Counted from the first letter of the stretch, positions 53,987-62,961 are shown. The stretch is 64,000 bases of DNA from Gemmatimonadales bacterium UBA4456 (GCA_002390225.1 DGOW01000075.1:1-64000); one strand, 5' to 3'. Numbers and translations: made by a program. The notes: a model not told the origin generated them from the sequence alone.

Positions 53987-54355
53987 TTGAGCGCGACCGG
54001 ATCGATCGCACTCCTCGCTCTTACCCTGGCGATACCCCAACCTGGCCTGACTCTGCTGCGACTACTTGCGATGGTCCATCTGGTCACGTGGTTTTCTGCT
54101 AGAAACGGACGTGGTCCGCGGCGAATCCTCGACGCGAGGCTGCTGACACTGGTGAGCCTGGTCTCCTACTCGGCGTTCACATGGCATCTCTACGGCCTCG
54201 ATTCTGAACGGTTGGCTACAGGGCTGCCCTGGCTCGTCCGCCTACCGTTTTCTCTCACCGTGACTCTCGGGGTGACGGCAGCAGCATACGCGATCCTCGC
54301 ACGGCCAGTTCGACAATGGGTGGTCAAGCCTTCGATCGGCGGATACGACCACTGA
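53987..54355 (+). pseudogene. Acyltransferase-3 (OafA-like) C-terminal remnant
   Basis: 122 residues from a TTG with no RBS. Three or four hydrophobic segments end in SLVSYSAFTWHLYGL and AAAYAILARPVRQW, corresponding to the last helices of acyltransferase-3 proteins (usual motifs SYxxYLWH and ERP). The N-terminal seven helices, including the catalytic His, are missing. An ATG overlapping the upstream stop (ATGA at 53962-53965) opens in another frame and ends early, which fits a frame-shifted deletion scar. Such acetylases often modify polysaccharides, like the deacetylase and DegT remnants at 48 kb. Confidence 0.55.
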
Positions 54356-54433
54356 CCCAACCCTCCACCCCCCCGCACGCCCTTTGTAGATTTCCGGCCC
54401 TGACGCACCCGCAGAATCACAAGCCGGACACAG

Positions 54434-55603
54434 ATGATGAATACGCTTCTGACCACCTCGCGACCTGCCCTGTCGGACCTCACCGAACAGGAGCGGATGT
54501 TCCAGGAGGCGGCCCGCGATTTCGCCAATGCGGAGATCGCGCCGAAGATCATGGAGATGGACGAGGCCGCGCGCATGGATCCATCACTCCTTCCTCAGCT
54601 CTTTGAGATGGGATTGATGGGGATCGAAATCCCCGAGGAGTTCGGCGGCACAGGTGCCGACTTCTTCACGTCGATCCTGATTGTCGAAGAGCTGTCCCGC
54701 GTCGACCCTTCGATTGCCGTTCTAGTCGACGTCCAGAACACGCTGGTGATCAACGCCATCCTTCGCTGGGCGAACGATGAACAGAAGGCGCGCTACCTGC
54801 CCCGGCTCGCATCCGACACGGTCGGCGCGTATGCGCTCTCGGAGGCCGGGAGTGGGTCCGACGCCTTCGCTCTGTCATGCCGGGCAACTCAGGACGGTAA
54901 AGACTGGATTCTCGAAGGGCACAAGCTCTGGATCACCAACGGGAACGAGGCAGGCTTCTTCATCGTCTTCGCGACCGTAGATCCGGACGCGGGCTATAAG
55001 GGGATCACCGCATTCATCGTTGAGAAGGAGTTCGAAGGGTTCTCCGTCGGCAAGAAGGAGGACAAGCTCGGTATCCGCGCCTCCTCCACCACGGAATTGC
55101 TCTTCGACAACGTACGGGTTCCAGCGGAGAATGTTCTCGGTGAGGTCGGTCAGGGGTACAAGGCCGCGATCGAGACGCTAAACGAGGGTCGCATCGGTAT
55201 CGGTGCGCAGATGCTAGGCCTCGCTCAGGGCGCCCTGGACCACACCGTTCGGTACGTGCAGGAGCGTGAACAGTTCGGTCGGGCCATCGGATCGTTTCAG
55301 GGGGTGCAGTTTCAGCTCGCTGAAATGGCAACCGAAATCGAAGCGGCGCGCCTCATGGTGTACAACGCGGCCCGCCTGAAGGACGCGGGGCAGCCCTTCG
55401 TCACTCCAGCCGCAATGGCGAAGCTCTACGCGTCGGAGATGGCGCAGAGGGTGGCGTCCCTGTGCATCGACCTCCATGGTGGGTACGGCTTTACCAAGGA
55501 GTACCCGGTGGAGAAGCTCTACCGGGATGCGAAAATCGGGACCATCTACGAGGGTACGTCAAACATGCAAAAGCAGACGATCGCCAAGGCGCTCATGCGA
55601 TGA
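54434..55603 (+). CDS. Acyl-CoA dehydrogenase (short/branched-chain type)
   Basis: 389 residues; a second ATG lies one codon in. Acyl-CoA dehydrogenase features are YALSEAGSGSDAFAL (flavin and substrate), KLWITNGNEAGFFIVFATVD, the middle-domain ITAFIVEKE, and the catalytic base Glu in YRDAKIGTIYEGTSNMQ. Position of that Glu in the last helices groups it with short-chain, butyryl and 2-methylbutyryl enzymes. FAD-dependent, passes electrons to ETF. Its stop overlaps the tatA start by ATGA. Confidence 0.93.
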   Translation: MMNTLLTTSRPALSDLTEQERMFQEAARDFANAEIAPKIMEMDEAARMDPSLLPQLFEMGLMGIEIPEEFGGTGADFFTSILIVEELSRVDPSIAVLVDVQNTLVINAILRWANDEQKARYLPRLASDTVGAYALSEAGSGSDAFALSCRATQDGKDWILEGHKLWITNGNEAGFFIVFATVDPDAGYKGITAFIVEKEFEGFSVGKKEDKLGIRASSTTELLFDNVRVPAENVLGEVGQGYKAAIETLNEGRIGIGAQMLGLAQGALDHTVRYVQEREQFGRAIGSFQGVQFQLAEMATEIEAARLMVYNAARLKDAGQPFVTPAAMAKLYASEMAQRVASLCIDLHGGYGFTKEYPVEKLYRDAKIGTIYEGTSNMQKQTIAKALMR

Positions 55604-55800
55604 CCAGCCCATTGCTCGGCCTCGGCCTCATCACCTTCGGAGTCGCGGAGGCGGTCCTCGTCTTCGGCATTCTGATGCTTCTCTTCGGTGCCAAGAAGCT
55701 GCCCGACCTCGCTCGCGGCCTCGGCGGTGGGATTCGTAATTTCAAGGGCGAGCTCGAAGCGCCACCGGACGACGGCGACGACGAGCAGCGCGAGGGCTGA
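55600..55800 (+). CDS. tatA: Sec-independent protein translocase TatA/E
   Basis: 66 residues from the ATG at 55600, which overlaps the upstream stop by four bases. One transmembrane helix (ITFGVAEAVLVFGILMLLFG) is followed by the amphipathic helix motif AKKLPDLARGLGGGIRNFKGEL, then an acidic tail. It forms the pore of the twin-arginine pathway, relevant to the Tat-signal amidohydrolase at 17109-18779. tatB and tatC are not in the window. Confidence 0.92.
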   Translation: MTSPLLGLGLITFGVAEAVLVFGILMLLFGAKKLPDLARGLGGGIRNFKGELEAPPDDGDDEQREG

Positions 55801-55820
55801 TCCTCAGTCCGTCTGAACCC

Positions 55821-56612
55821 ATGAAGGAACGCCTCTCCCGAATCGCGATCGTTCTCGATCATCCGAAAAACGTCGTCAACATCGGCGGTGTCGTCCGGGT
55901 CATGAACAATTTCGGCCTGACAGATCTTCGTCTCGTGAATCCAGACGAGTTCGATGCGTATCGTATCGAAGGCATCGCGCACCGCTCGTCCGAGCTGATC
56001 GAAGCAGCCAGCATCCACGATACCCTCGACGACGCGATCGCGGATGCGACGTTCGTGGTCGGGACCACGGCGAGAACGCGCACTGCGGGACGGAGTTATT
56101 CGACAGTCTCCGACGTCGCCCCGGTGATCGCCGACAAGACCGAAGCCGGGACAGTCGCCATCCTCTTCGGTCGCGAAGATCGTGGCCTCACCAACGAAGA
56201 CCTCGACCGCTGCCATGCGGTCTCGATCATCCCTACCTCACCAGAGTATTCGAGCCTGAACCTCGCTCAGGCAGCCCTCGTCATGGCCTATGAGATATTC
56301 CGCGCCATGGATGGAGGCGACATGGAGATGCCGAAGGGACGCCGGGCAACACGACCCCCAACAGCGGACGAGCTGGAAGAGGCGTTCGGAGCCATCGCTG
56401 ACGGTCTTGCCGCCATCGACTTCTACAAGGCTCGCAAACCTGAAGCCGTGATGCGAACCCTGCGTACCATCATTTCTCGCGCCGAACCCGACCTACGTGA
56501 GACACGACTCCTCGCGGCTGTAGGGTTCGAGATCGGGAACTATCTGCGGCGAAACGGTTTCGCACGTGCTGACGCCGACGCATCGAACCCCGAAGAGATC
56601 GGCCAACCTTGA
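55821..56612 (+). CDS. trmJ: TrmH/SpoU family RNA 2'-O-methyltransferase (TrmJ-like)
   Basis: 263 residues. SPOUT knot motifs: VVNIGGVVRVMNNFGLTDL (motif 1), ILFGREDRGLTNEDL (motif 2) and IPTSPEYSSLNLAQAALVM (motif 3, SAM knot). A C-terminal extension of about 90 residues matches TrmJ, which methylates C/U32 of tRNA. RlmB-type rRNA methylation cannot be excluded, but the C-terminal extension and GREDRGL favour TrmJ. Downstream of tatA by 20 bp, same strand. Confidence 0.88.
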   Translation: MKERLSRIAIVLDHPKNVVNIGGVVRVMNNFGLTDLRLVNPDEFDAYRIEGIAHRSSELIEAASIHDTLDDAIADATFVVGTTARTRTAGRSYSTVSDVAPVIADKTEAGTVAILFGREDRGLTNEDLDRCHAVSIIPTSPEYSSLNLAQAALVMAYEIFRAMDGGDMEMPKGRRATRPPTADELEEAFGAIADGLAAIDFYKARKPEAVMRTLRTIISRAEPDLRETRLLAAVGFEIGNYLRRNGFARADADASNPEEIGQP

Positions 56613-56720
56613 AGGGATTTCGTCCTGCACACGCTGTTGTGGGGGACCTCTTCGGCCCTCATTATGCTGCCTGCGTAGGCACTTCCTCGGGCTCGCTTGC
56701 CAGCAACCGCTGACTCCTCC

Positions 56721-58241
56721 ATGTCCAGCTCAAATTCAGCCGGCGCAGCATCCTCGGGTGACCGTTATCGCATCCTCCTCGAGGCAAGCCGGCGACTGGG
56801 AGCGACGCTAAGCCCGAACGAGCTGTACGAGGCGATCTATCGAGAGACGGCCGCAGCGCTGTCCGCACCTGGCTTCTACCTGGCGCTGCACGATCAGGGG
56901 CGAGACCTTGCTCGCGTGGTTTTTTACGCCCAGCAGGGCGAAGGTCAGCAGTCCGACATCGCATATCGAGGGTCCGACTCCGAGGTCCTGACGACGCAGA
57001 AGTCGTCGCTGGTCAGCGACGGACTTGAAGGCGCGCCGCTCCTGGCGATCGGTGCGGAAGCATCCCCAACCGCCAGGTCCGCCGTCACAGCACCCCTGAT
57101 GCACAAAGGTCGTGTACTGGGCGCGATGAGCGCCCAGAGCTACGAGGCCAACGCCTACGACAAGGCGGACCTCGAGCTCTTCGAAGAACTGGCTCGCGTG
57201 GCAGCCGTTGCGATCTTCAACTCGCAGCAATTCAGTGAGTTGGAGCGTCGCCGTCGCGAGGCGGAGCAGCTAGAGGAACTCGGACGGGCTCTGGCCAGCA
57301 AGCTCGATCCGGACCAGGTCGTCCGAATGATTGTCTCAGCCGTTTCCGACGTTCTGGAAGTCGACGGCGTCGCCGTGTGGCTCTGCCAGCCTCACGATCG
57401 CGCACACTGCAGTGTTGCAGAATCAGCAGGTGCCATCGCCCTGCCCGTCGGGCTCGAATGGGCCCTGACCGATGATTTGTATGAACGACTCATCGACCGG
57501 TGGGAGGCCGTTCATTTAGACAATCTCGCCACCCTCAGCACGATGCCGGAACGCGTCGCGGAGCATCTCACCGGTGGGTCCGCGATCGGTGCACCTCTGA
57601 TCCTGGGTGGACAGGTCGAGGGCGTGCTCACCGCTGGAAGCAAGCAGGCACGAAGGTTCGGAAAGGAGGACATCGCTGTCCTTCAGAGACTCGCAAGCCA
57701 GACTTCTGTCGCGCTCGCTAACGCCCGCCTGCACGCAAATCTTCACGCACTGTCCCTGACTGATCCACTGACCGGGCTACCGAATCGGCGGCGACTGCAG
57801 ATCCACCTCGACCACGAAGTTGCGGCCGCCAGCCGGGGACGCCCCCTGGCCATCGCCGTGTTCGACATCGATAAGTTCAAGCACTATAACGACACCTTCG
57901 GACACATTGCTGGAGATGAAATCCTGAAGGCCGTGGGTAAGGTGCTCCACGACGAGAACCGCACCATGAACATCGTCGCCCGCTACGGTGGAGACGAGTT
58001 CGTGTCCGTCCTCTCGGAGACCGACATCGAGGGAGCGCAGCTCTTCGTCGAGCGCGTCCAAGGTCACATCGCACGAAACGAAATCCTTACCAAGTTCGGC
58101 ATCTCGATCTCAATCGGGTGTGCAGAGTTCGATCCTGAATCCATGGTGAGTGTGAACGATGTGCTAAGGGCCGCAGACGCGGACATGTATGAGGAAAAGG
58201 CGCAACGCCATGCCGAGATGCAGGTAGTGAGTCAGGGATAG
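56721..58241 (+). CDS. GAF-GAF diguanylate cyclase (GGDEF)
   Basis: 506 residues from the ATG at 56721; a TTG eight codons earlier is possible and no RBS decides. Two GAF-like sensory domains (about 15-170 and 180-340) precede GGDEF (about 350-500). The active site is RYGGDEF, with the metal Asp in VFDIDKFKHYNDTFGH, so c-di-GMP synthesis is likely. The inhibitory I-site, normally RxxD five residues before GGDEF, reads RTMN, so product feedback is probably lost. Ligand of the GAF domains unknown. Confidence 0.92.
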   Translation: MSSSNSAGAASSGDRYRILLEASRRLGATLSPNELYEAIYRETAAALSAPGFYLALHDQGRDLARVVFYAQQGEGQQSDIAYRGSDSEVLTTQKSSLVSDGLEGAPLLAIGAEASPTARSAVTAPLMHKGRVLGAMSAQSYEANAYDKADLELFEELARVAAVAIFNSQQFSELERRRREAEQLEELGRALASKLDPDQVVRMIVSAVSDVLEVDGVAVWLCQPHDRAHCSVAESAGAIALPVGLEWALTDDLYERLIDRWEAVHLDNLATLSTMPERVAEHLTGGSAIGAPLILGGQVEGVLTAGSKQARRFGKEDIAVLQRLASQTSVALANARLHANLHALSLTDPLTGLPNRRRLQIHLDHEVAAASRGRPLAIAVFDIDKFKHYNDTFGHIAGDEILKAVGKVLHDENRTMNIVARYGGDEFVSVLSETDIEGAQLFVERVQGHIARNEILTKFGISISIGCAEFDPESMVSVNDVLRAADADMYEEKAQRHAEMQVVSQG

Positions 58242-58301
58242 ACCAAGGGGCTCGGTGCCCTACCGTTCGTGAGGCTCGATCTAATCCGACCCCACCCCAT
58301 C

Positions 58302-59084
58302 ATGAAGGTCAACGAAAAGGAAGTTCAAGAGCTTCTGAACTTCGCGACCACGCTAGCTCTAAAAGCGGGCGACATCACTCTGAAGTACTTCGGCGGAGTC
58401 GTCGCCTCGGACGCCAAGGGCGATGGATCTCCGGTCACGATTGCTGACCGGGAGGTCGAGCAGTTGATTCGATCTCGCATCGAGCAGCGATTTCCGGAGC
58501 ACTCGATCCTCGGGGAGGAGTACGGAGAATCAAATCCCGGTGCTAGGGTTCGGTGGATTCTCGATCCGATCGATGCGACCCTGTCCTTCATGCGCGGTGT
58601 GCCGCTCTACGGCGTACTGATTGGGATCGAAATCGAGGACGAGAGTGTTGTTGGCATCGCGCATTTCCCATCACTGCGGGAGACCCTTGCGGCGGGGCTC
58701 GGGCTGGGATGCACATGGAACGAGCAGCCCTGCCAGGTCTCTGAGATTGACCGGCTCGAGGACGCCGTGATCTGCACAACAGACGTCGAGCGGCTTCTGT
58801 CACGGCCGGAAGGTGCGGGGTGGCGGGAGCTACAGCAGCGGTGCGCGTTTTCCCGGACGTGGGGCGATTGCTATGGGCACGCGCTAGTGGCCACAGGGCG
58901 CATCGAGGCTCAGGTGGACCCGGTCATGGCGCCGTGGGATGCAGGGCCGTTTCTGACAATCATCACCGAGGCGGGCGGGGAATTTACCACGCTGAGTGGT
59001 GAGGCCACGGTGCACGGGGGAAGTGGGGTGGGGAGTAACGGGCTGGTGCACACGGCCGTCATGTCAGCTTTGAAAGCCGGCTAG
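58302..59084 (+). CDS. hisN: Inositol monophosphatase family protein (histidinol-phosphatase-like)
   Basis: 260 residues from the ATG at 58302, the family length. Metal-site motifs: GEEYG (near 80), DPIDATLSFMRGVPLYG (normally DPIDGT, here Gly to Ala) and PWDAGPFLTIITEAGG. The SFMRGVPLYG stretch is the one that marks histidinol-phosphatase HisN among IMPases. Substrate could also be another sugar phosphate; the Ala in place of Gly in the metal loop is unusual but the metal aspartates are kept. Confidence 0.82.
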   Translation: MKVNEKEVQELLNFATTLALKAGDITLKYFGGVVASDAKGDGSPVTIADREVEQLIRSRIEQRFPEHSILGEEYGESNPGARVRWILDPIDATLSFMRGVPLYGVLIGIEIEDESVVGIAHFPSLRETLAAGLGLGCTWNEQPCQVSEIDRLEDAVICTTDVERLLSRPEGAGWRELQQRCAFSRTWGDCYGHALVATGRIEAQVDPVMAPWDAGPFLTIITEAGGEFTTLSGEATVHGGSGVGSNGLVHTAVMSALKAG

Positions 59085-59086
59085 GA

Positions 59087-59296
59087 TCACCGGGTCCGGT
59101 AGACGATAAGCGCCACTGCCGACGCTAAACTAAGCACGGTGCCCAGACTAAAAGTACCAAAGAAGCCGGCGCTCTCCGCGGGCAGCACGAATGACCTGCC
59201 TGAGGTACAACTAATAGCAATCTCGAACGGATCGCACCTCGGGGGAGCGCCGCTCGAAGAGCTGCGCTCGATGGCCTCACTCGGATTCAGAAGCAT
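59087..59296 (-). CDS. Possible small membrane protein
   Basis: 69 residues from an ATG nine bases after GAGGAG. The C-terminal half is one transmembrane segment (FFGTFSLGTVLSLASAVALIV) ending in YRTR. No domain recognised. It lies convergent to the HisN-like gene with two bases between stops. Plausible but unproven. Confidence 0.35.
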   Translation of the reverse strand: MLLNPSEAIERSSSSGAPPRCDPFEIAISCTSGRSFVLPAESAGFFGTFSLGTVLSLASAVALIVYRTR

Positions 59297-59873
59297 TCGA
59301 ACAAGCTCCTCAGCAGGATGTGTTCTCGTACAACAGTGACGCCGGTCGACCCCAGCACCGGGGTGACGGTCTAGTCGCCGAAGGTAGCTCGCGTGACCGC
59401 AGCGAGTAAAACCCCTAAAAAGCGGACGCAGAAAAATCGGTCACCAATGCATTATATAATAACGGACGACAAAAGCTAAACACACGATATACAGCCCGGC
59501 TGGCTTGTCAACATTGTCGCAAGCAAAAGATAAACATCTGCCTGACACGGCACTGCTTACATTGACGAGCGACCCCCTCGGAGTTGTCCACCGCCATCCC
59601 CACAGCCAAGCCAGACAGACCGTGAATCACATTACTTCTCCGATTGAGCGGTGCAGGTCGCCGTGTAGACTAGCTGTAGGTGACAAGGCGGTTGTCCAAA
59701 GGAGGGCCTCGAGGCGGCTGAGGAGTTTGATGTTGCCGATGCCTCGATTCAGTCACCACTGAGGCTCCGAATCGGAGTGCCTTCCGACTCTAGCCGACGA
59801 AGGGAAAAGCAGCTGCTTCCCCGACCGTGAAGCACGGATCTGCCCAGTGGCGTCCGTGGGGTCAGCGCTCCGC
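59297..59873. other. 577 bases without a recognised gene; an AT-rich island near 59400-59560
   Basis: Between the small membrane frame and the FKBP pair. The segment at 59405-59560, including TGCATTATATAATAACGG, is markedly richer in A and T than the surrounding chromosome. It could hold promoters, but the genes on both sides read away from or toward it without an obvious need. I see no tRNA, terminator or repeat. Confidence 0.4.
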
Positions 59874-60359
59874 CTACTCCCCCTCCACCACCGACACCAA
59901 CTCGATCTCGAAGACCAGAATCGACCCAGCCGGCACCACCACATTACCCGACGCATCCAACCGAGGCAGGGACCCATACGCCCGCCCGGGCGGAATCACA
60001 GCCAGCCGCACCCCACCCTGCGGCATCAGGAAGACCGCGTCCTCAATGCCGGCAATCGTAGGTGTGAGGCCCAGCTCCAGGTTCTCCGTCGCCCGCGTCC
60101 ACTGAGTCCCGTCTGATAACCAGCCGGTCAAATTGAAGCTCACGGTGGTGCCGAAGATGGCCACCGGACCTGTTCCGACAACGAGGTCTTGTACATACAC
60201 GCCGCTCTCCAGCCGGGTCATGGCTGAGAGGTCGATCCCGAGGCTCGCTGCGAAGTCCGTTTCCTCGATGACCTGAAGCTCCACCCCAGGCTCAGTCGCA
60301 CTCTCGGCGCAGCCGCCCAGCACGACCCCTAGCGCCAGCATCACGACCGATCGCTTCAT
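59874..60359 (-). CDS. FKBP-type peptidyl-prolyl isomerase lipoprotein, second of tandem pair
   Basis: 161 residues from the ATG at 60359, which overlaps the upstream stop (TGATG). Lipoprotein signal VMLALGVVLGGC. One FKBP domain: SGVYVQDLVVGTG, TVSFNLTGWLSDGTQW, PTIAGIEDAVFLMPQGGVRL, VIPPGRAYGS and VPAGSILVFEIELV. It is a divergent paralogue of the gene just upstream; the pair shares the ESLGI/ASLGI and TRLESGVY lead-in. Located outside the cytoplasm, likely folding help for envelope proteins. Confidence 0.9.
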   Translation of the reverse strand: MKRSVVMLALGVVLGGCAESATEPGVELQVIEETDFAASLGIDLSAMTRLESGVYVQDLVVGTGPVAIFGTTVSFNLTGWLSDGTQWTRATENLELGLTPTIAGIEDAVFLMPQGGVRLAVIPPGRAYGSLPRLDASGNVVVPAGSILVFEIELVSVVEGE

Positions 60360-60841
60360 CACCCGGCGCAGTCAGGGTCTACGGCCGTGCCGTTGAGTGA
60401 GCAGAGCTCAACATTGAAGATCAGAACCGATCCGGCTGGAATGGTGGCCTGCTCACTGTCCCCATACCCAAGCGATGGCGGGATGATGATCCACCGCTGT
60501 CCACCGGTACGCATGCCGAACACCCCCAGCTCAAAGCCGGCGATTGTGTTCCCGCTACCGATCACGAAGGGAAAACCACCGCTTCCGAAGGACGAACCGT
60601 CAGCCAGATAGCCGACGTACTCCAGGACGGCAGTCTGACCTTCTTGCGTCACTTCGCCGGAGCCGACGACCTCATTCTTAATGTACACGCCGCTTTCGAG
60701 ACGGGTGAACTCGGACAGGACGATACCGAGACTCTCATCGAACGTCAGTTCTTCGATGATCTGAAACGGGTCGTCACAGGCAGACAGGGCCAGCACGGAG
60801 AGCAGCAAGAGGGAGCTTGGGATCAGACGAGTATTGATCAT
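60359..60841 (-). CDS. FKBP-type peptidyl-prolyl isomerase lipoprotein, first of tandem pair
   Basis: 160 residues. Lipobox in SLLLLSVLALSAC. FKBP core: SGVYIKNEVVGSGEV, AVLEYVGYLADGSSFGSG, GNTIAGFELGVFGMRTGGQR, IIPPSLGYGDSE and IPAGSVLIFNVELCSL. Key active-site positions of FKBP are partly kept (Phe/Tyr in the core, GYG loop). Two extra cysteines near the C-terminus (ELCSL and DPDCAG) could form a disulfide. Same strand as alternative complex III, 132 bp after actF, so it may be co-transcribed and help fold periplasmic subunits. Confidence 0.9.
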   Translation of the reverse strand: MINTRLIPSSLLLLSVLALSACDDPFQIIEELTFDESLGIVLSEFTRLESGVYIKNEVVGSGEVTQEGQTAVLEYVGYLADGSSFGSGGFPFVIGSGNTIAGFELGVFGMRTGGQRWIIIPPSLGYGDSEQATIPAGSVLIFNVELCSLNGTAVDPDCAG

Positions 60842-60882
60842 GGACTGGTGCGTGATGTGAATCAGGGGTGCCCGGTGCGATC

Positions 60883-60911
60883 AGGCCCCTCCGAGGATTC
60901 GGAAGGGCCCT
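60883..60911. other. GC-rich hairpin between actF and the FKBP genes
   Basis: Arms at 60883-60893 and 60900-60911 can pair over about ten bases with a short AT-containing loop. Neither strand has a T-run after it, so it is not a classical terminator; mRNA stabilisation or processing is possible. Confidence 0.35.
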
Positions 60912-60973
60912 AACACATATACCATACGACGGTCGGTGCAGTTCATCTCACACACCGAAGCAGTCTGTCTGGA

Positions 60974-62290
60974 TCAGTCTCGTGCGAGCGGAGCCCGCAA
61001 TCCAGCAGGAAGCTCAGCCTCGAGGGACTCCGGATCCTGCATGGGCTGCCAGATCTGCATGACCGGGAAGGTCGACAGGAACCAGCGCACCGAACCGAGA
61101 TACAGACCGAGGAACATGAGGCCGATGAGCGGCTGCCAGATCGTGAAGATCGGGTCACCTTCATGGTGCAGCGACGGCGCGACCATGCCGTAACGCTCGA
61201 GCCAGAGGCCGGCCATGATGATCATGGCGAAGAAGCCGTAGATCCGCGGCACCATCTTCGGCTTGCGGCCGATGAGCCCGACGAACGGGATGAAGAAGCA
61301 CATGCAGATGACGAGGGTGGAGAACCCGCCCCACACTTCACCGGACCGTCGCACGATCCACGCCTGCTCCCACGGCAGCTTTCCGTACCAGATCACGATG
61401 TACTGAGAGAAGAACAGGTATCCCCAGAACACGGTGAAGGCGAAGGTCAGCTTCCCCAGATCATGGCGCTGCTGAAGACCGATGTGGTTTCCGATGTCCT
61501 TGTGCTTGTTCCGCAGATAGATGCTCCAGAGGCCCGTCACGGTGACACCGCCCCAGAAGGCACCCATGAAGTACCACGGACCGAACATGGTGCTGAACCA
61601 GTGCGGCTCAAGCGACATGGCCCAGTCATAGGAGAAGATCGTCATGACGAACGCATATAAGAGCACGAACGGCGGGCCCATCGTCGTCATGCGTTTGTAG
61701 CTCGAGACCTCTTCCTGCTCCTGGCCCATCCAGCCCTGCGTGAGCCGTTCACGCCAGGACGCGCGACCCTCGTCATCCTCTTCCGACCCCTCTGTGAGGC
61801 CCATGTCCGGCCGCAGGGCGAGGTAGACGAAGTAGCAGGCGAGCCCAAACAGTACGAGTGCACCCACGACGTTCCTCGTGATGAGGAACGGCATGTTCAG
61901 ATAGGCCTGCTTCTTTGCGACGATAGGATCCGTCGCCATCATCTCGATCCACGGGAAGTAATCCGCCCCGAGAGTGAGCATGGGTAGCATGAGCACGAAG
62001 GCGATCGGCAAGAATGCCGACCCGGACTGGCTGACGCGGCGTACCGACCAGTTCCATTTCGCTTTCACGATCCATGTAGCGACGGCGAACATCACCGAGC
62101 CCATGGCGATGCTCGAGAAGAACATCCAGTTGGTGATGTAGCTGATCCACGCGGACTGCGAGTCCTGACTCAGCCGGAAGACGAACGCGAGCAAGCCGAC
62201 GACGAACATCGCCGCGGCCACCGAGTTCATCGTCTTGTCGCGCGGCAGGTACCGGACCGGAATATCGGAGGGAATGTGGTGATGCATCAT
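60974..62290 (-). CDS. actF: Alternative complex III subunit ActF (quinol:cytochrome c oxidoreductase membrane protein)
   Basis: 438 residues with about ten transmembrane helices. Typical ActF stretches are FLSQDSQSAW-type N-terminal turn, FLPIAFVLMLPMLTLGADYFPWI, FVMTIFSYDWAMSLEPHWFSTMFGPWYF and LFFSQYIVIWYGKLPWE. ActF is a six- to ten-helix membrane subunit of the bc1-independent quinol oxidoreductase; together with ActC it forms the membrane core. Its start overlaps the actE stop by four bases. It is last in the visible act operon. Confidence 0.94.
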   Translation of the reverse strand: MMHHHIPSDIPVRYLPRDKTMNSVAAAMFVVGLLAFVFRLSQDSQSAWISYITNWMFFSSIAMGSVMFAVATWIVKAKWNWSVRRVSQSGSAFLPIAFVLMLPMLTLGADYFPWIEMMATDPIVAKKQAYLNMPFLITRNVVGALVLFGLACYFVYLALRPDMGLTEGSEEDDEGRASWRERLTQGWMGQEQEEVSSYKRMTTMGPPFVLLYAFVMTIFSYDWAMSLEPHWFSTMFGPWYFMGAFWGGVTVTGLWSIYLRNKHKDIGNHIGLQQRHDLGKLTFAFTVFWGYLFFSQYIVIWYGKLPWEQAWIVRRSGEVWGGFSTLVICMCFFIPFVGLIGRKPKMVPRIYGFFAMIIMAGLWLERYGMVAPSLHHEGDPIFTIWQPLIGLMFLGLYLGSVRWFLSTFPVMQIWQPMQDPESLEAELPAGLRAPLARD

Positions 62291-62961
62291 GGGGCCCCTC
62301 CGTCGGTATCGGGTGCAGGCGCGGGAGCCGCAGCCTCAGCGCTGCGCGTGCCGGCCTGGATCTGGAGTTGGCGGACGTAATTCACGATGTGCCATCGATC
62401 GAAGTGGGTAATCCGGCCACCGTACTCCGGCATGAGCCCCCGACCCACGCGGATCATCGCGTAGAGGTACGGGTCGGAATACGTGGCGACTTGTGTGCCC
62501 GACAGGTTGTACGCCGGCAGCAGCGGATGCTTGTCGGCGATATAGGCATTGGCCCCCACCCCGTCCTCTCCATGGCAGACGACACAAAAACGCAGGTAGA
62601 GTTCTTCACCTCGCTCCAGCGATGCAGCACTGGTCGGGTCGGTCGGATTCACGAGACCCTGAATGACAGGGCCACCCACGCCCGGTATGCCCAGGTCGAA
62701 CTGTGTGAAGTATGGGATCGCCACACCCTCGGGCTGACCGAGGTTCACGACACCATCCGCGCTCGGGAAATTACCCGCCGCGAACGCGACCGAACCTTCG
62801 GCCGGCGCCCTGGGATTCTCGTACGGATCGAACGAACGCGAATCGCGCATCGAGCGACCGAATACGGCAACCATCGCGTCATCGAGTGGCTTGCAGCCCA
62901 CGAGGGTCGTCAGTGCGAGCGCCGCGACGATGGGCTTCACGACGGAGGTGCGCTTATTCAT
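62287..62961 (-). CDS. actE: Alternative complex III subunit ActE, monohaem cytochrome c lipoprotein
   Basis: 224 residues from the ATG at 62961. Lipoprotein signal ending LTTLVGC (Cys23). One haem c motif, CVVCH (126-130), with the axial Met in GRGLMPEYGG (Met177). ActE passes electrons out of the complex to a soluble cytochrome or oxidase. The start overlaps the actD stop by eight bases; a longer start is inside actD. Extension to about 224 residues includes an alanine-proline-rich tail. Confidence 0.94.
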   Translation of the reverse strand: MNKRTSVVKPIVAALALTTLVGCKPLDDAMVAVFGRSMRDSRSFDPYENPRAPAEGSVAFAAGNFPSADGVVNLGQPEGVAIPYFTQFDLGIPGVGGPVIQGLVNPTDPTSAASLERGEELYLRFCVVCHGEDGVGANAYIADKHPLLPAYNLSGTQVATYSDPYLYAMIRVGRGLMPEYGGRITHFDRWHIVNYVRQLQIQAGTRSAEAAAPAPAPDTDGGAP

